From assembly GCF_001905665.1 (NCBI RefSeq), contig NZ_LIVX01000004.1, positions 1 through 61,683 of the forward strand: DNA of 61,683 bases, given 5' to 3'. Shown here one piece after another: positions 1 to 7,099 of the stretch. The notes beneath the pieces are model-generated. The model had not been told where the DNA came from and ran no database searches. It saw only the letters and a list, made by a program, of their open reading frames with translations. A program made the translations under genes and the position numbers. The stretch is from Streptomyces sp. CB02261 (GTDB lineage: Bacteria; Actinomycetota; Actinomycetes; Streptomycetales; Streptomycetaceae). How positions within the stretch are numbered: the first letter of the stretch is position 1; every line of letters begins with the position of its first letter.

Positions 1-45
1 GTCGTGCTCCTCGGAAGGCCGATACAGGTCGAAGTCCTTGCCCAT
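1..45 (-). CDS. Acyl-CoA dehydrogenase, N-terminal fragment (cut by window edge)
   Basis: Only the first 15 codons lie in the window; they read MGKDFDLYRPSEEHD. This matches the conserved amino end of a common actinobacterial acyl-CoA dehydrogenase group, FAD flavoproteins of fatty-acid beta-oxidation. The ATG at 45-43 has a GGGGAG ribosome site nine bases upstream, which supports the start. The gene runs leftward out of the window. A long inverted repeat (71-108) lies just upstream and is a likely operator. The family call rests on a very short peptide and is an inference. Confidence 0.6.
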   Translation of the reverse strand, partial: MGKDFDLYRPSEEHD

Positions 46-70
46 GATGTCGAGCTCCCCTAGACGCTTG

Positions 71-108
71 TGGCACTGAGTACCCTCAGCAAAACACACT
101 CAGTGCCA
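71..108. promoter_or_regulatory. Long inverted repeat upstream of the acyl-CoA dehydrogenase
   Basis: TGGCACTGAGT (71-81) and ACTCAGTGCCA (98-108) are perfect 11-base inverted repeats separated by 16 bases. The left arm also sits in a smaller CTGAG/CTCAG repeat. The site lies 26 bases upstream of the acyl-CoA dehydrogenase start. Its arms resemble the TGGCACTGAGTGCCA-like operators of TetR-family repressors, so repression of that gene by a TetR protein is inferred. Which regulator binds is unknown. Confidence 0.5.
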
Positions 109-116
109 TGACGCCA

Positions 117-150
117 GAGCGCCCCGACGCTGGTACGCGTCGGGGCGCTC
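117..150 (-). terminator. Hairpin terminator downstream of the GBL receptor gene
   Basis: Positions 117-130 and 137-150 form a perfect 14-base-pair G/C-rich stem around the loop TGGTAC. It lies 24 bases beyond the stop codon of the TetR gene, as expected for intrinsic termination in a high-G+C actinobacterium. It also separates that gene from the acyl-CoA dehydrogenase transcribed in the same direction. There is no clear U-tract, which is common in streptomycetes. Confidence 0.7.
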
Positions 151-173
151 CGGAGACCGGTCGGTCGGTTTCT

Positions 174-854
174 TCAGCTTCGGGAGTCCGCGAGGTTTGC
201 TTCTTCTCTGCGGGCCAGGCGCTCGTCGTATTCGGCGGCCAGCTGCCGGGCGCGCTCCTCGGTGATCTCCAGATTGGTCAGGAGCGCGGGGGTGCATATG
301 GTCGGCAGGACGTGCCGGAGCAGCACCACCACCCGATGCGTCAGGTCGTGGCGATCACACAGAATCTGGGACATCGTCTGGATCCCGGCGAAGGCACCCG
401 AGAACAGCTCGGCCGTGTCCGTCACGTCCACATGGACGAGCAGCTCTCCGCGAGCCTTCGCGACCATCAGCACCTCCGAGACCTGATCGATCCAGGCCCG
501 GAACGGAGCGGCCCGGTCCACCCCGGTGGCACCGCTGTCGAGCGCCAACGCGACACTGGCGCGCACCAGAGCGTCACGCTGCAGCCGGTGGGAGAGGAGA
601 AAGCCCTGGTCCACCAGCTCCTGCAGCTTGATGGGCTGCGGTGTGAGGGGCTCGTCGAGCATCTGGGCGTCGAGCACGCCGAGGGCCACGTCTTCCTTGG
701 AGGCGAAGTGGAAGTACAGCGCCCCCTTGGTCACCCCGGCGCGCACCAGGATCTCCCCGATGGTCGTCCGTTCATAGCCGCGTTCCGCGAAGACGGCCGC
801 CGCCGACTCCAGGATCGCCCGCCGGGTTCGGATTGCACGCGCTTGCTGTGCCAA
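174..854 (-). CDS. TetR-family gamma-butyrolactone receptor (ArpA/ScbR-like)
   Basis: A cytoplasmic ligand-responsive repressor, about 226 aa. The helix-turn-helix (TTIGEILVRAGVTKGALYFHF) and the following FASKED segment are typical of ArpA/ScbR-type receptors. So is the C-terminal ligand-pocket region with RAWIDQV, ETAELF-like and MSQ segments, including the Trp expected in the pocket. I chose the TTG at 854-852 because AGGAGG (864-859) lies just upstream and the protein then begins MAQQARA like known receptors. The ATG at 950 would add an unconserved leader over the divergent promoter. It is divergent from an AfsA homologue, and a candidate ARE (912-934) between them implies autoregulation and control of signal synthesis. 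Ligand class (GBL or butenolide) cannot be read. Confidence 0.88.
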   Translation of the reverse strand: MAQQARAIRTRRAILESAAAVFAERGYERTTIGEILVRAGVTKGALYFHFASKEDVALGVLDAQMLDEPLTPQPIKLQELVDQGFLLSHRLQRDALVRASVALALDSGATGVDRAAPFRAWIDQVSEVLMVAKARGELLVHVDVTDTAELFSGAFAGIQTMSQILCDRHDLTHRVVVLLRHVLPTICTPALLTNLEITEERARQLAAEYDERLARREEANLADSRS

Positions 855-911
855 AGCGCCTCCTGCTGCATCGCTGACTGTGCTCGACGTGTGACGTGAA
901 GCATTGAAAAG

Positions 912-934
912 AAAACCGGGCTGTACGTATTCTA
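912..934. promoter_or_regulatory. Candidate autoregulatory element (ARE) between receptor and afsA genes
   Basis: The sequence has the form AAAACCG-N8-GTATTCTA and recurs in the same form at 3960-3982. AT-rich ends with inner ACC/GGT-type elements are typical of AREs bound by GBL receptors. This copy sits in the divergent 127-base intergenic region, where it could repress both the receptor and the afsA homologue. The assignment comes from context and the shared pattern; binding is not shown. Confidence 0.55.
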
Positions 935-981
935 ATTCGGGCGGGTTCACCGCCCGGGGGAGTGTGGGGTGGGGGAGAACC

Positions 982-1932
982 GTGGATCAGAACCGCCGAG
1001 AAGCGACGACGCACGTCCCTGGGGAGTTTGTGCATCGGGCGAATCCCGCCGACATCCTTCCCACGAACTGGACGCGACTGCGAGCGAATCGGTTCTCCGT
1101 CTCTGCCCATTGGCCCGCCTCACATCCCTTCTTCTCTCCCGTGGCGGATGACCGGCACGACCCCTTTCTGGTGGCCGAGACGATACGCCAGGCGACCATG
1201 CTCGTCGCTCATGCCGAGCTAGGGGTACCCGTCGACGATCAGTTCGTCATGTGGGACCTCCACTTCGACGCCGACCCTGAGGCGCTCACGGTCAACGGCC
1301 TCTCCTCGGACGTGACGGCCGACGTCCTCTTCCCCGAGCTCGGCAGCCACCGGGGCAGACCGCGAAACCTCTCCTCCGTCGTGCGGCTCTCCCGGGGTGG
1401 ACGGCCGCTTGCCACCGGCGGCGGTCTGGCCGATTGCACCTCGGCACCCGCTTACCGCCGCCTGCGGGGCGAGCGGCTCGCGGCGCTCGGGAAGCCGGTG
1501 CCGCTGATCCGAGGTGTGGTCCCGCACATGGTCGGCCGCAGCCGGCCGCAGGATGTCGTCCTGGGGCCGGGCCCGCGGGCGGGCACGTGGCAGCTGCGGA
1601 TCGACACCGGCCACCCCACCCTCTTCCGGCGCCCGAACGACCATGTGCCCGGGATGCTGCTCCTCGAAGCCGCCCGGCAGGCCGCGACGCTGACGGTCGG
1701 CGGCGGAACGTTCCTGCCCACCGTCGTGGACATCTCCTTCCAGCGTTACGCCGAACTCGACAGTCCCTGCTGGATCGAGGCGGAGGCCGTGGCCGCCCCC
1801 GACCGGGCGACGACCGTCGTGCGGGTGACGGGTCGGCAGGACGGCTCGTCGGTCTTCGTGTGCACGCTCACCTCTCCGTCCCCGGAACTGGCCGTGGCCG
1901 GAGCAGGCCTCGACAGACGGCTGGCGAGCTGA
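982..1932 (+). CDS. AfsA/ScbA-like gamma-butyrolactone biosynthesis enzyme
   Basis: About 316 aa, close to the 300-315 aa usual for AfsA. The family condenses a beta-ketoacyl-ACP with dihydroxyacetone phosphate, the first committed step of GBL signal synthesis. Two AfsA hot-dog repeats are visible: the first around DPFLVAETIRQATMLVAH and the second around HVPGMLLLEAARQAATL. The first also carries the conserved FVMWDLHF stretch. The GTG at 982 is chosen because GGGGGAGAACC directly precedes it; the upstream ATG at 904 would lie in the ARE region. It is followed 14 bases later by an epimerase-like gene and then an SDR, so these three probably form one signal-biosynthesis operon. Confidence 0.88.
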   Translation: MDQNRREATTHVPGEFVHRANPADILPTNWTRLRANRFSVSAHWPASHPFFSPVADDRHDPFLVAETIRQATMLVAHAELGVPVDDQFVMWDLHFDADPEALTVNGLSSDVTADVLFPELGSHRGRPRNLSSVVRLSRGGRPLATGGGLADCTSAPAYRRLRGERLAALGKPVPLIRGVVPHMVGRSRPQDVVLGPGPRAGTWQLRIDTGHPTLFRRPNDHVPGMLLLEAARQAATLTVGGGTFLPTVVDISFQRYAELDSPCWIEAEAVAAPDRATTVVRVTGRQDGSSVFVCTLTSPSPELAVAGAGLDRRLAS

Positions 1933-1946
1933 ACCGGACCGGAACG

Positions 1947-2888
1947 ATGGGACTTCGCATACTGATCACCGGCGCGACCGGATTCATCGGTGGCCGGGTG
2001 GTGGAGGCGACGACGGCGTTGCCCGAATCCGCGGAGGTGCGGCTGCTCGTCCGCCGACCGGCGGACACGGGGGTACGGGGGGCGGCGGAGGCCGTCCGGG
2101 GTGACCTCCGCGACCCCGCTTCCTTGCGTCGCGCCTGCGAGGGCGTGGACGTGCTGATCCACTGCGCCTCGGCGATCGGCGGGGACGCGGAGCTGGCCCG
2201 CGCGGTCAACGACGAGGGCACCCGGGCCCTGGTCGACGCGGCCGTACGCGCCGGGGTCACCCGGATCGTCGCCCTCAGCACCGCATCCGTCCACGGCCGT
2301 GGCCCCTTCCGGGCCGCCGCCCCCGGCACCCTGCCGCTCGCCCCGGTCTCCGCGACCAGCCGCACCCGCGCGGCGGGCGAACGGCACGTCATGGACGCCG
2401 GCGGCACCGTCCTGCGACCGCACCTCGTGTACGGCACCGGTGACCGGCAGGTGATCCCCGGCCTGGTCCAGCTGCTCGCGGCGTTGCCCGGCCAGCTCAT
2501 AGGGGGTGACTCACTGCACTCCCTCGTCGACGCGGACAGCCTGGCACGCGCCCTGCTGGGCGCGGCGCTCTCGGTGCGGGCCCAGGCCGGTCCGTACTAC
2601 GTCCACCATCCGGACCCGGTGCCCGTCACCGAGGTGCTGGCAGCGGCCGAGAAACTGCTCGTCCACCGGACGGGGCCGCGCCTGGGGGCGCCTGTGGACA
2701 TCACCGAGGCCCGCGCGCTGCTCTCGGGCCACGCCGTCGCGCAGCACCACCTCGACATGCTCGCCACCGACCACTGGTTCTCCGACGACCGCCCCTGGCG
2801 GGAGCTGGGTTGCGAACCGGGGCCTGGATTCACCGAGGGATTCGCGGACCACGAAGCGTGGTACCAAGGTCTCCTCGACCACTCCTGA
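1947..2888 (+). CDS. NAD-dependent epimerase/dehydratase-like protein, atypical active site
   Basis: An extended SDR-type protein of 313 aa. The N-terminal Rossmann motif GATGFIGG (residues 9-16) is intact, and the later VLRPHLVYG segment is typical of the NAD-epimerase/3-beta-HSD superfamily. At the usual catalytic YxxxK position it reads T137-S-R-T-R141, so both Tyr and Lys are replaced. The gene sits 14 bases after afsA, so it may act on a GBL or butenolide precursor, much as an extra reductase follows afsA in some jadW-like clusters (recalled, not checked). Given the lost catalytic pair it could instead be a binding protein or use other residues. Confidence 0.75.
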   Translation: MGLRILITGATGFIGGRVVEATTALPESAEVRLLVRRPADTGVRGAAEAVRGDLRDPASLRRACEGVDVLIHCASAIGGDAELARAVNDEGTRALVDAAVRAGVTRIVALSTASVHGRGPFRAAAPGTLPLAPVSATSRTRAAGERHVMDAGGTVLRPHLVYGTGDRQVIPGLVQLLAALPGQLIGGDSLHSLVDADSLARALLGAALSVRAQAGPYYVHHPDPVPVTEVLAAAEKLLVHRTGPRLGAPVDITEARALLSGHAVAQHHLDMLATDHWFSDDRPWRELGCEPGPGFTEGFADHEAWYQGLLDHS

Positions 2889-2910
2889 ACCGAAAGAAGG
2901 CAAGGCCCAC

Positions 2911-3675
2911 ATGTCCGTGCTGGCCGGTAGGACCGCGATCGTCACCGGAGCGAGCCGTGGCATCGGAAGGGGCATTGCCCAGCGGCTTGCCAGGGACGGA
3001 GCCCTGGTGGCCGTGCACTACGGCCGCGACGAGGCGGCCGCCCGGGAGACCGTGAAGAGCATCGAGGAGGAGGGCGGCCGGGCCTTCCCGTTCCGCGCGA
3101 AGTTCGAGGCGCCTGGCGCGGTCGACACCTTCTACGCGGCTCTGGAGGGCGGTCTCGCAGAACAGGGCGCGAGGCCCGAGTTCGACATACTCGTCAACAA
3201 CGCGGGCGCGAGCGGCTCGGGCCGCATTCATGACCTGACCCCCGAGGTCTTCGACCGGCTGTTCGCGATCAACGTGAAGGCCCCGCTCTTCCTCATCCAG
3301 CGTGGTCTCGACCGACTGCGTGACGGCGGCCGGATCGTCAACGTCTCCTCGGCGGCGACGAAGCACGCCTTCCCCGACTCCGTCACGTACGCGATGACCA
3401 AGGGGGCCGTCGACACGATGACCCTCGCCCTCGCCAAGGAGCTGGGGCCACGGGGAATCACGGTCAACGCGGTGGCTCCCGGCTACATCGCGACCGACAT
3501 GAACGCCCGGCGCAGGGCGACTCCCGAGGCGAGCGCCGCCCTCGCGGCTCTCTCGGTCTTCGGCCGGATCGGGACGCCGGCCGACGTCGCGGACGTGGTC
3601 GGTTTCCTCGTCTCGGACGACGCGCGCTGGATCACCGGCCAATACGTCGACGTGACGGGCGGGAGCGCCCTCTGA
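2911..3675 (+). CDS. Short-chain dehydrogenase/reductase, FabG-like
   Basis: A classical SDR of 254 aa. The cofactor motif TGASRGIG (residues 12-19), the NNAG motif (96-99) and the catalytic Ser147, Tyr160 and Lys164 (YAMTK) are all present, and the C-terminal TGQYVDVTGG is typical of FabG-like enzymes. GAAAGAAGG lies ten bases before the ATG. It is the third gene of the afsA operon. By analogy with BarS1/ScbB-type reductases it probably reduces the 6-keto group of the GBL precursor to set the final hydroxyl. That role is inferred from context; the enzyme class itself is secure. Confidence 0.88.
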   Translation: MSVLAGRTAIVTGASRGIGRGIAQRLARDGALVAVHYGRDEAAARETVKSIEEEGGRAFPFRAKFEAPGAVDTFYAALEGGLAEQGARPEFDILVNNAGASGSGRIHDLTPEVFDRLFAINVKAPLFLIQRGLDRLRDGGRIVNVSSAATKHAFPDSVTYAMTKGAVDTMTLALAKELGPRGITVNAVAPGYIATDMNARRRATPEASAALAALSVFGRIGTPADVADVVGFLVSDDARWITGQYVDVTGGSAL

Positions 3676-3849
3676 GTACGACAGCCGTTCGCCGTTGTCG
3701 CGCAGGGGGCCTCCAGGCCGATGGTGGCGGCGACGATCGTGCTCGCCGATTCCTGCCGGCGGGCCGGTGCCGGCGGCGAGCATGCCCGCGTCGGCCGCCT
3801 CCGCAAGCCGCTGCTGGACGCAGCTCTGCCATTTCTGGCGCAGATTCAG

Positions 3850-3875
3850 GACCCGTACGGCGAACCGTACGGGTC
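3850..3875 (+). terminator. Hairpin after the afsA-SDR operon
   Basis: GACCCGTACGG (3850-3860) and CCGTACGGGTC (3865-3875) form a perfect 11-base-pair stem with the tight loop CGAA. It lies about 175 bases after the SDR stop codon and before the second ARE. A terminator for the signal operon is the simplest reading, although the distance is longer than usual. Confidence 0.55.
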
Positions 3876-3959
3876 GAATTCCCTGGCTGCCGATCTGATC
3901 AGCGCGTCCCGCGTCCGTGGGGCCCGTTCTGATCAGGTCACCAGGGCTCCCGTACTTCT

Positions 3960-3982
3960 AAAACCGACTGCTTGGTATTCTA
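3960..3982. promoter_or_regulatory. Second candidate ARE, upstream of the dTDP-glucose 4,6-dehydratase
   Basis: It shares the AAAACCG-N8-GTATTCTA layout with the element at 912-934. The eight central bases differ while both arms are identical, which is what a conserved operator would show. The centre also has partial dyad symmetry (ACC and GGT arms). It lies 220 bases upstream of the next gene start, so a promoter here could drive that gene or a lost one. Confidence 0.5.
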
Positions 3983-4202
3983 CGGAGTTTTCGTGCGGCC
4001 TCGGGGATATGTCGCGGGGTGGAGTGGTACGGGGCGCGATCAGGCGGGCCGTTTCGGTGAAGGGGGTCCCTCGTAACAAACCGGGGCGGCGGTTTCCGGG
4101 GAGGCTGCGCAGCCCCCGTACGGTCAGTACGTCATGAAGACGGCGCGCGCCGGCCGACCGCCCCGCCCCCGTCCAGCACCCCGCGCTCCTCGGAGGAACG
4201 CC

Positions 4203-5171
4203 ATGAGGATCCTCGTCACCGGCGGCGCCGGATTCATCGGCTCCCACTACGTCCGCTCCCTGCTCGCGGGGAAGTACGGCGGTGACGCCACGGACACCGT
4301 CACCGTCCTCGACAAGCTGACCTACGCCGGGAACCGGGCCAACCTGCCCGCCTCGCACGAGCGGCTCGCCTTCGTCCACGGCGACGTGTGCGACCTGCCG
4401 CTGCTGCTCGACCTGCTCCCGGGGCACGACGCGGTCGTCCACCTCGCCGCCGAGTCCCACGTCGACCGCTCCATCGACTCGGCCGACGCGTTCGTCCGTA
4501 CCAACGTCCTGGGCACCCAGACCGTCCTGGAGGCGGCGCTGCGGACCGGCACCGAGCGGTTCGTGCACGTCTCCACCGACGAGGTGTACGGCACGGTCGA
4601 CGAGGGCTCCTGGACCGAGGACTCCCCGCTGCTCCCGAACTCGCCGTACGCCGCCTCCAAGGCGAGCTCCGACCTGATGGCCCGCTCCTACTGGCGCACC
4701 CACGGGCTCGACCTGTCGATCACCCGCTGCTCCAACAACTACGGGCCGTACCAGCACGCCGAGAAGCTCATCCCCCGGTTCGTGACGAACCTCCTGGAGG
4801 GCCTTCCGGTGCCGTTGTACGGCGACGGGCGCAACGTCCGCGAGTGGCTGCACGTCGACGACCACTGCCGGGCCCTCCACCTCGTCCTCACCCGGGGCCG
4901 GGCGGGCGAGACGTACAACATCGGCAGCGGGGACGAACTCACCAACCTCGCCCTGACCGAGCGCCTGCTCGACCTCTGCGGCGCGGACCGCTCGATGATC
5001 CGTCACGTCGAGGACCGCAAGGGCCACGACCTGCGGTACTCGCTCTCCGACGCCAAGATCCGCGAGGAGCTCGGCTACACGCCCCTGACGTCCTTCGACG
5101 ACGGCCTGCGCAGGACCGTCGACTGGTACCGCGACCACCCCGACCGGTGGAAACCCGGCAAGGAGGGGTGA
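4203..5171 (+). CDS. dTDP-glucose 4,6-dehydratase (RmlB/StrE-like)
   Basis: Converts dTDP-glucose to dTDP-4-keto-6-deoxyglucose, the entry step to 6-deoxysugars. At 322 aa it has the normal length. The NAD-binding GGAGFIG (residues 7-13), the catalytic T125-D126-E127 triad within STDEVYG and the Y149xxxK153 pair are all intact. The ATG at 4203 is preceded by GGAGGAACGCC; the upstream in-frame ATG at 4134 lacks a ribosome site. No nucleotidyltransferase, epimerase or glycosyltransferase lies nearby, so it is an orphan here and presumably serves a pathway elsewhere. Its position downstream of a candidate ARE suggests GBL control. Confidence 0.92.
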   Translation: MRILVTGGAGFIGSHYVRSLLAGKYGGDATDTVTVLDKLTYAGNRANLPASHERLAFVHGDVCDLPLLLDLLPGHDAVVHLAAESHVDRSIDSADAFVRTNVLGTQTVLEAALRTGTERFVHVSTDEVYGTVDEGSWTEDSPLLPNSPYAASKASSDLMARSYWRTHGLDLSITRCSNNYGPYQHAEKLIPRFVTNLLEGLPVPLYGDGRNVREWLHVDDHCRALHLVLTRGRAGETYNIGSGDELTNLALTERLLDLCGADRSMIRHVEDRKGHDLRYSLSDAKIREELGYTPLTSFDDGLRRTVDWYRDHPDRWKPGKEG

Positions 5172-5211
5172 CGCGAGCCCGGCCGACCGGCGCAGACGCG
5201 GGCGGGCGCGC

Positions 5212-5259
5212 GGAGGCGGCCGGCGGGCCGGGTGTCATCCCGGCCCGCCGGCCGCCTCC
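5212..5259. terminator. Strong bidirectional hairpin terminator
   Basis: Positions 5212-5232 and 5239-5259 form a perfect 21-base-pair G/C stem with a six-base loop. It lies between the rightward dehydratase gene and the leftward CsbD-like gene, so it can terminate both. Confidence 0.85.
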
Positions 5260-5303
5260 ATGCAGTCACCGACGCGTCCCGGTGCGGGGACGCGGCCCCC
5301 GAC

Positions 5304-5477
5304 CTAGTGCTTGAGCGTGTCCTTGGCCTTCTCCGCCGTCTGCTTCGCGTCGCCCTTCATCTGCTCGCGACGGCCCTTCATCTCCATGCTTTCGTTGCCC
5401 ACGGCCCTGCCCGTGGCCTCCTTGGCCTTGCCCTTGGCGGTCTCTGCGGCGTGCTTGGCCTTCTTACCGGCGGACAT
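5304..5477 (-). CDS. CsbD-family small stress protein
   Basis: A 57-aa, very Lys/Ala-rich protein beginning MSAGKKAKHAAETAKGKAKE. The alternating KGKAKEATGRA and MKGRREQMKGDAKQTAEKAKD segments are typical of CsbD-like proteins, small helical proteins induced in general stress under alternative sigma factors. A clear AGGAGGTGTCGG ribosome site precedes the ATG. The reading ends at a TAG just before the strong terminator. The molecular role of the family is not established. Confidence 0.85.
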   Translation of the reverse strand: MSAGKKAKHAAETAKGKAKEATGRAVGNESMEMKGRREQMKGDAKQTAEKAKDTLKH

Positions 5478-5534
5478 CCGACACCTCCTGGTATGTCACT
5501 CTTCCGTGCGACTGCCCTGGATCGCGGGGGTTAC

Positions 5535-5759
5535 TCACGGATGCGGCTTCCGCTGCTCCTCGCGGCCGATGCCGGGTCCCTGCCGTTTGGCGTCGCTGCC
5601 GTGCGCGTCCTCCGACGGCTCCCCCTCGCGCACCGTCGCCTCCTCCGCCTGGCGTCGTGCCTCCGCGTCGCCGCTCTCACCCTCGGCCCCGGACGGTGTG
5701 GTCCGCGGGGTCTCGTGCCGACGGTCCTGCTCGCTGCCGTGCTTGTGGTGGTGGCTCAT
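5535..5759 (-). CDS. Small hydrophilic hypothetical protein
   Basis: A 74-aa protein beginning MSHHHKHGSEQDRR, rich in Glu, Arg, Ser and Gly and without hydrophobic segments, so it is probably intrinsically disordered. GGAGAGGACC directly precedes the chosen ATG; a further upstream ATG has no such site. It is transcribed with the CsbD-like gene 57 bases downstream, which suggests a stress-linked role. I recognise no family. The N-terminal His cluster could bind metal, but that is speculative. Confidence 0.55.
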   Translation of the reverse strand: MSHHHKHGSEQDRRHETPRTTPSGAEGESGDAEARRQAEEATVREGEPSEDAHGSDAKRQGPGIGREEQRKPHP

Positions 5760-5852
5760 GGTCCTCTCCCTGACGCCGCTCGTACGCGCCCCGGTCGCCG
5801 CCGGTGGCACGAGGTGCTGCTGCCCGGCGACGTCCAGCCGAAACGCCGTGTC

Positions 5853-6072
5853 TCAGGACCTTTCGGGCAGACCCTGGGGTGCGTCCTCGCGGGTCGGGCG
5901 GGCCGGGACGGTCGTCACCACCACCACGCCCGCGAGCAGCACCACGTTCTTCACGACGAACTCGCCCACCAGCGTGAGCAGCAGCGGGTTGGCGTGGGCG
6001 AACGCCACCGACGGCGTGAGGACGAGCACCGCGAAGGTGCCGCAGAGGTGGGCGGCGGGCGTTGCCGGACGC
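5853..6072 (-). pseudogene. 3' remnant of a DoxX/DUF417-like membrane protein gene
   Basis: Read leftward, this frame encodes about 70 residues with two hydrophobic stretches, TFAVLVLTPSVAFAH and GEFVVKNVVLLAGVVVV, separated by NPLLLTLVGEF. That resembles the last two membrane helices of a DoxX/DUF417-like protein. The frame is closed at its 5' end by a TGA at about 6073, with no plausible start or ribosome site. It therefore looks like the 3' end of a gene whose front half was lost. The break is next to the start region of the truncated haloperoxidase-like gene. The family call is tentative. Confidence 0.4.
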
Positions 6073-6172
6073 GATCAAATCTCGCCAGCCTGAGCACTGT
6101 TCGAGTTTGTGTTTGATCCACGGACCCGGACCGCGTCCATCCGCTCCCGGCACCCTGCGAAGGAATCAACGG

Positions 6173-7099
6173 ATGTCCCACCGACCCGCCGCCCCCGCCT
6201 CCACCACGACCCCCGCGGCACGCACCGCTCTCACCCGGCGCCGGGTGCTCACCGCGTCCGTCGCCGCGGCCGGAGCGCTGGCGCTGCCCGGCACCGCCGC
6301 GTGGGCCGTCCCCACCAGCTTCGAGGCGGAGACCCGGACCGGCCGCCGGGCCCCCGGTGCCGTCACCGACCCCAGTGTCGTGATCCGCTGGAACCAGGCC
6401 GCGATGGACGCGATCCTCGGCCGCTACCAGGCCGCGGGCAACCGCTTCGGCCCCGCCACCGTGAACGCCCGCGCCCTCGCGATCATCCACAACGCGATCT
6501 ACGACGCCTGGGCGTGTTACGACCGCTGTGCCGTCGGCACCCGCTTCGGCGGCGCGCTCCGCCGGCCGCGCTCCGAGCGCACGCTCGACAACAAGAACGA
6601 GGCCATCAGCTACGCGGCCCACCTCGCCCTGCTCGACCTGTACCCCGAGTACAAGGTCGCCATCGATAACATGCTGCGCAGCCTCGGCCACGACCCCGAG
6701 CTGGTGAACCCGCGCCGCGACAGCCCCGCCTGGATCGGCCGCCGTACCGCGCAGGCCGTCCTCGATTACCGGCACGGCGACGGCGCCAACCAGCTCGGCG
6801 CCCCCGCGTACTCCGACACCACCGGCTACCAGCCGCGCAACGCGCCCCAGGTCGCCGGGGCCTTCGACCCGTCCACGGTCACGGACCCGGCCCACTGGAC
6901 CCCGCTGATCGTCGGCGGCAGGACGCAGCGCTACCTCACCCCGCAGTTCGCGGTGATGAAGCCCTTCGCCCTGAGCCGCCCCGACCAGTTCACGGTCCCC
7001 GCCCCGCCCGCGTACCCCTCCGTCCGGATGGCGAGCGCGGTCGACGTCCTCGGTGGCGATGCCGCCGCACTCGACCCGGACCCGAGCGTCGCGTCCTGA
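6173..7099 (+). CDS. Tat-exported vanadium-haloperoxidase-like protein lacking the catalytic domain
   Basis: A 308-aa protein with a twin-arginine leader (TRRRVLTAS, then a hydrophobic run ending GTAAWA). The mature part has the helical N-terminal features of the vanadium-dependent haloperoxidase/PAP2-like group: VIRWNQAAMDAIL, NARALAIIHNAIYDAWACYD and the HWTPL...RYLTPQFAVMKPF region. It stops where the C-terminal phosphatase-like domain with the vanadate-binding Arg/His residues should begin, so catalysis is not expected. AAGGAATCAACGG precedes the ATG at 6173. It may be a decayed gene or an independent secreted version of the N-terminal domain. The adjacent DoxX-like remnant points to local deletions. 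Confidence 0.65.
   Translation: MSHRPAAPASTTTPAARTALTRRRVLTASVAAAGALALPGTAAWAVPTSFEAETRTGRRAPGAVTDPSVVIRWNQAAMDAILGRYQAAGNRFGPATVNARALAIIHNAIYDAWACYDRCAVGTRFGGALRRPRSERTLDNKNEAISYAAHLALLDLYPEYKVAIDNMLRSLGHDPELVNPRRDSPAWIGRRTAQAVLDYRHGDGANQLGAPAYSDTTGYQPRNAPQVAGAFDPSTVTDPAHWTPLIVGGRTQRYLTPQFAVMKPFALSRPDQFTVPAPPAYPSVRMASAVDVLGGDAAALDPDPSVAS

Larger units (their letters stand above)
3676..4202. other. Non-coding region between the SDR and dTDP-glucose dehydratase genes
   Basis: About 527 bases without a convincing gene. It holds a strong hairpin (3850-3875), a candidate ARE (3960-3982) and a locally AT-richer stretch around 3950-4005 that probably carries a promoter. A 138-codon reading frame at 3721-4137 has no ribosome site, no recognisable domain and lower-G+C codons across the ARE, so I do not call it. 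A gene may once have stood here. Confidence 0.5.

Noticed and set aside
3721..4137. 138-codon plus-strand frame between the SDR and dehydratase genes
   Set aside because: No ribosome site or recognisable domain, and it runs through the hairpin and the candidate ARE. It is more likely non-coding.
4203..5171. Deoxysugar biosynthetic cluster
   Set aside because: Only the 4,6-dehydratase is present; no RmlA, aminotransferase, glycosyltransferase or polyketide genes are linked.
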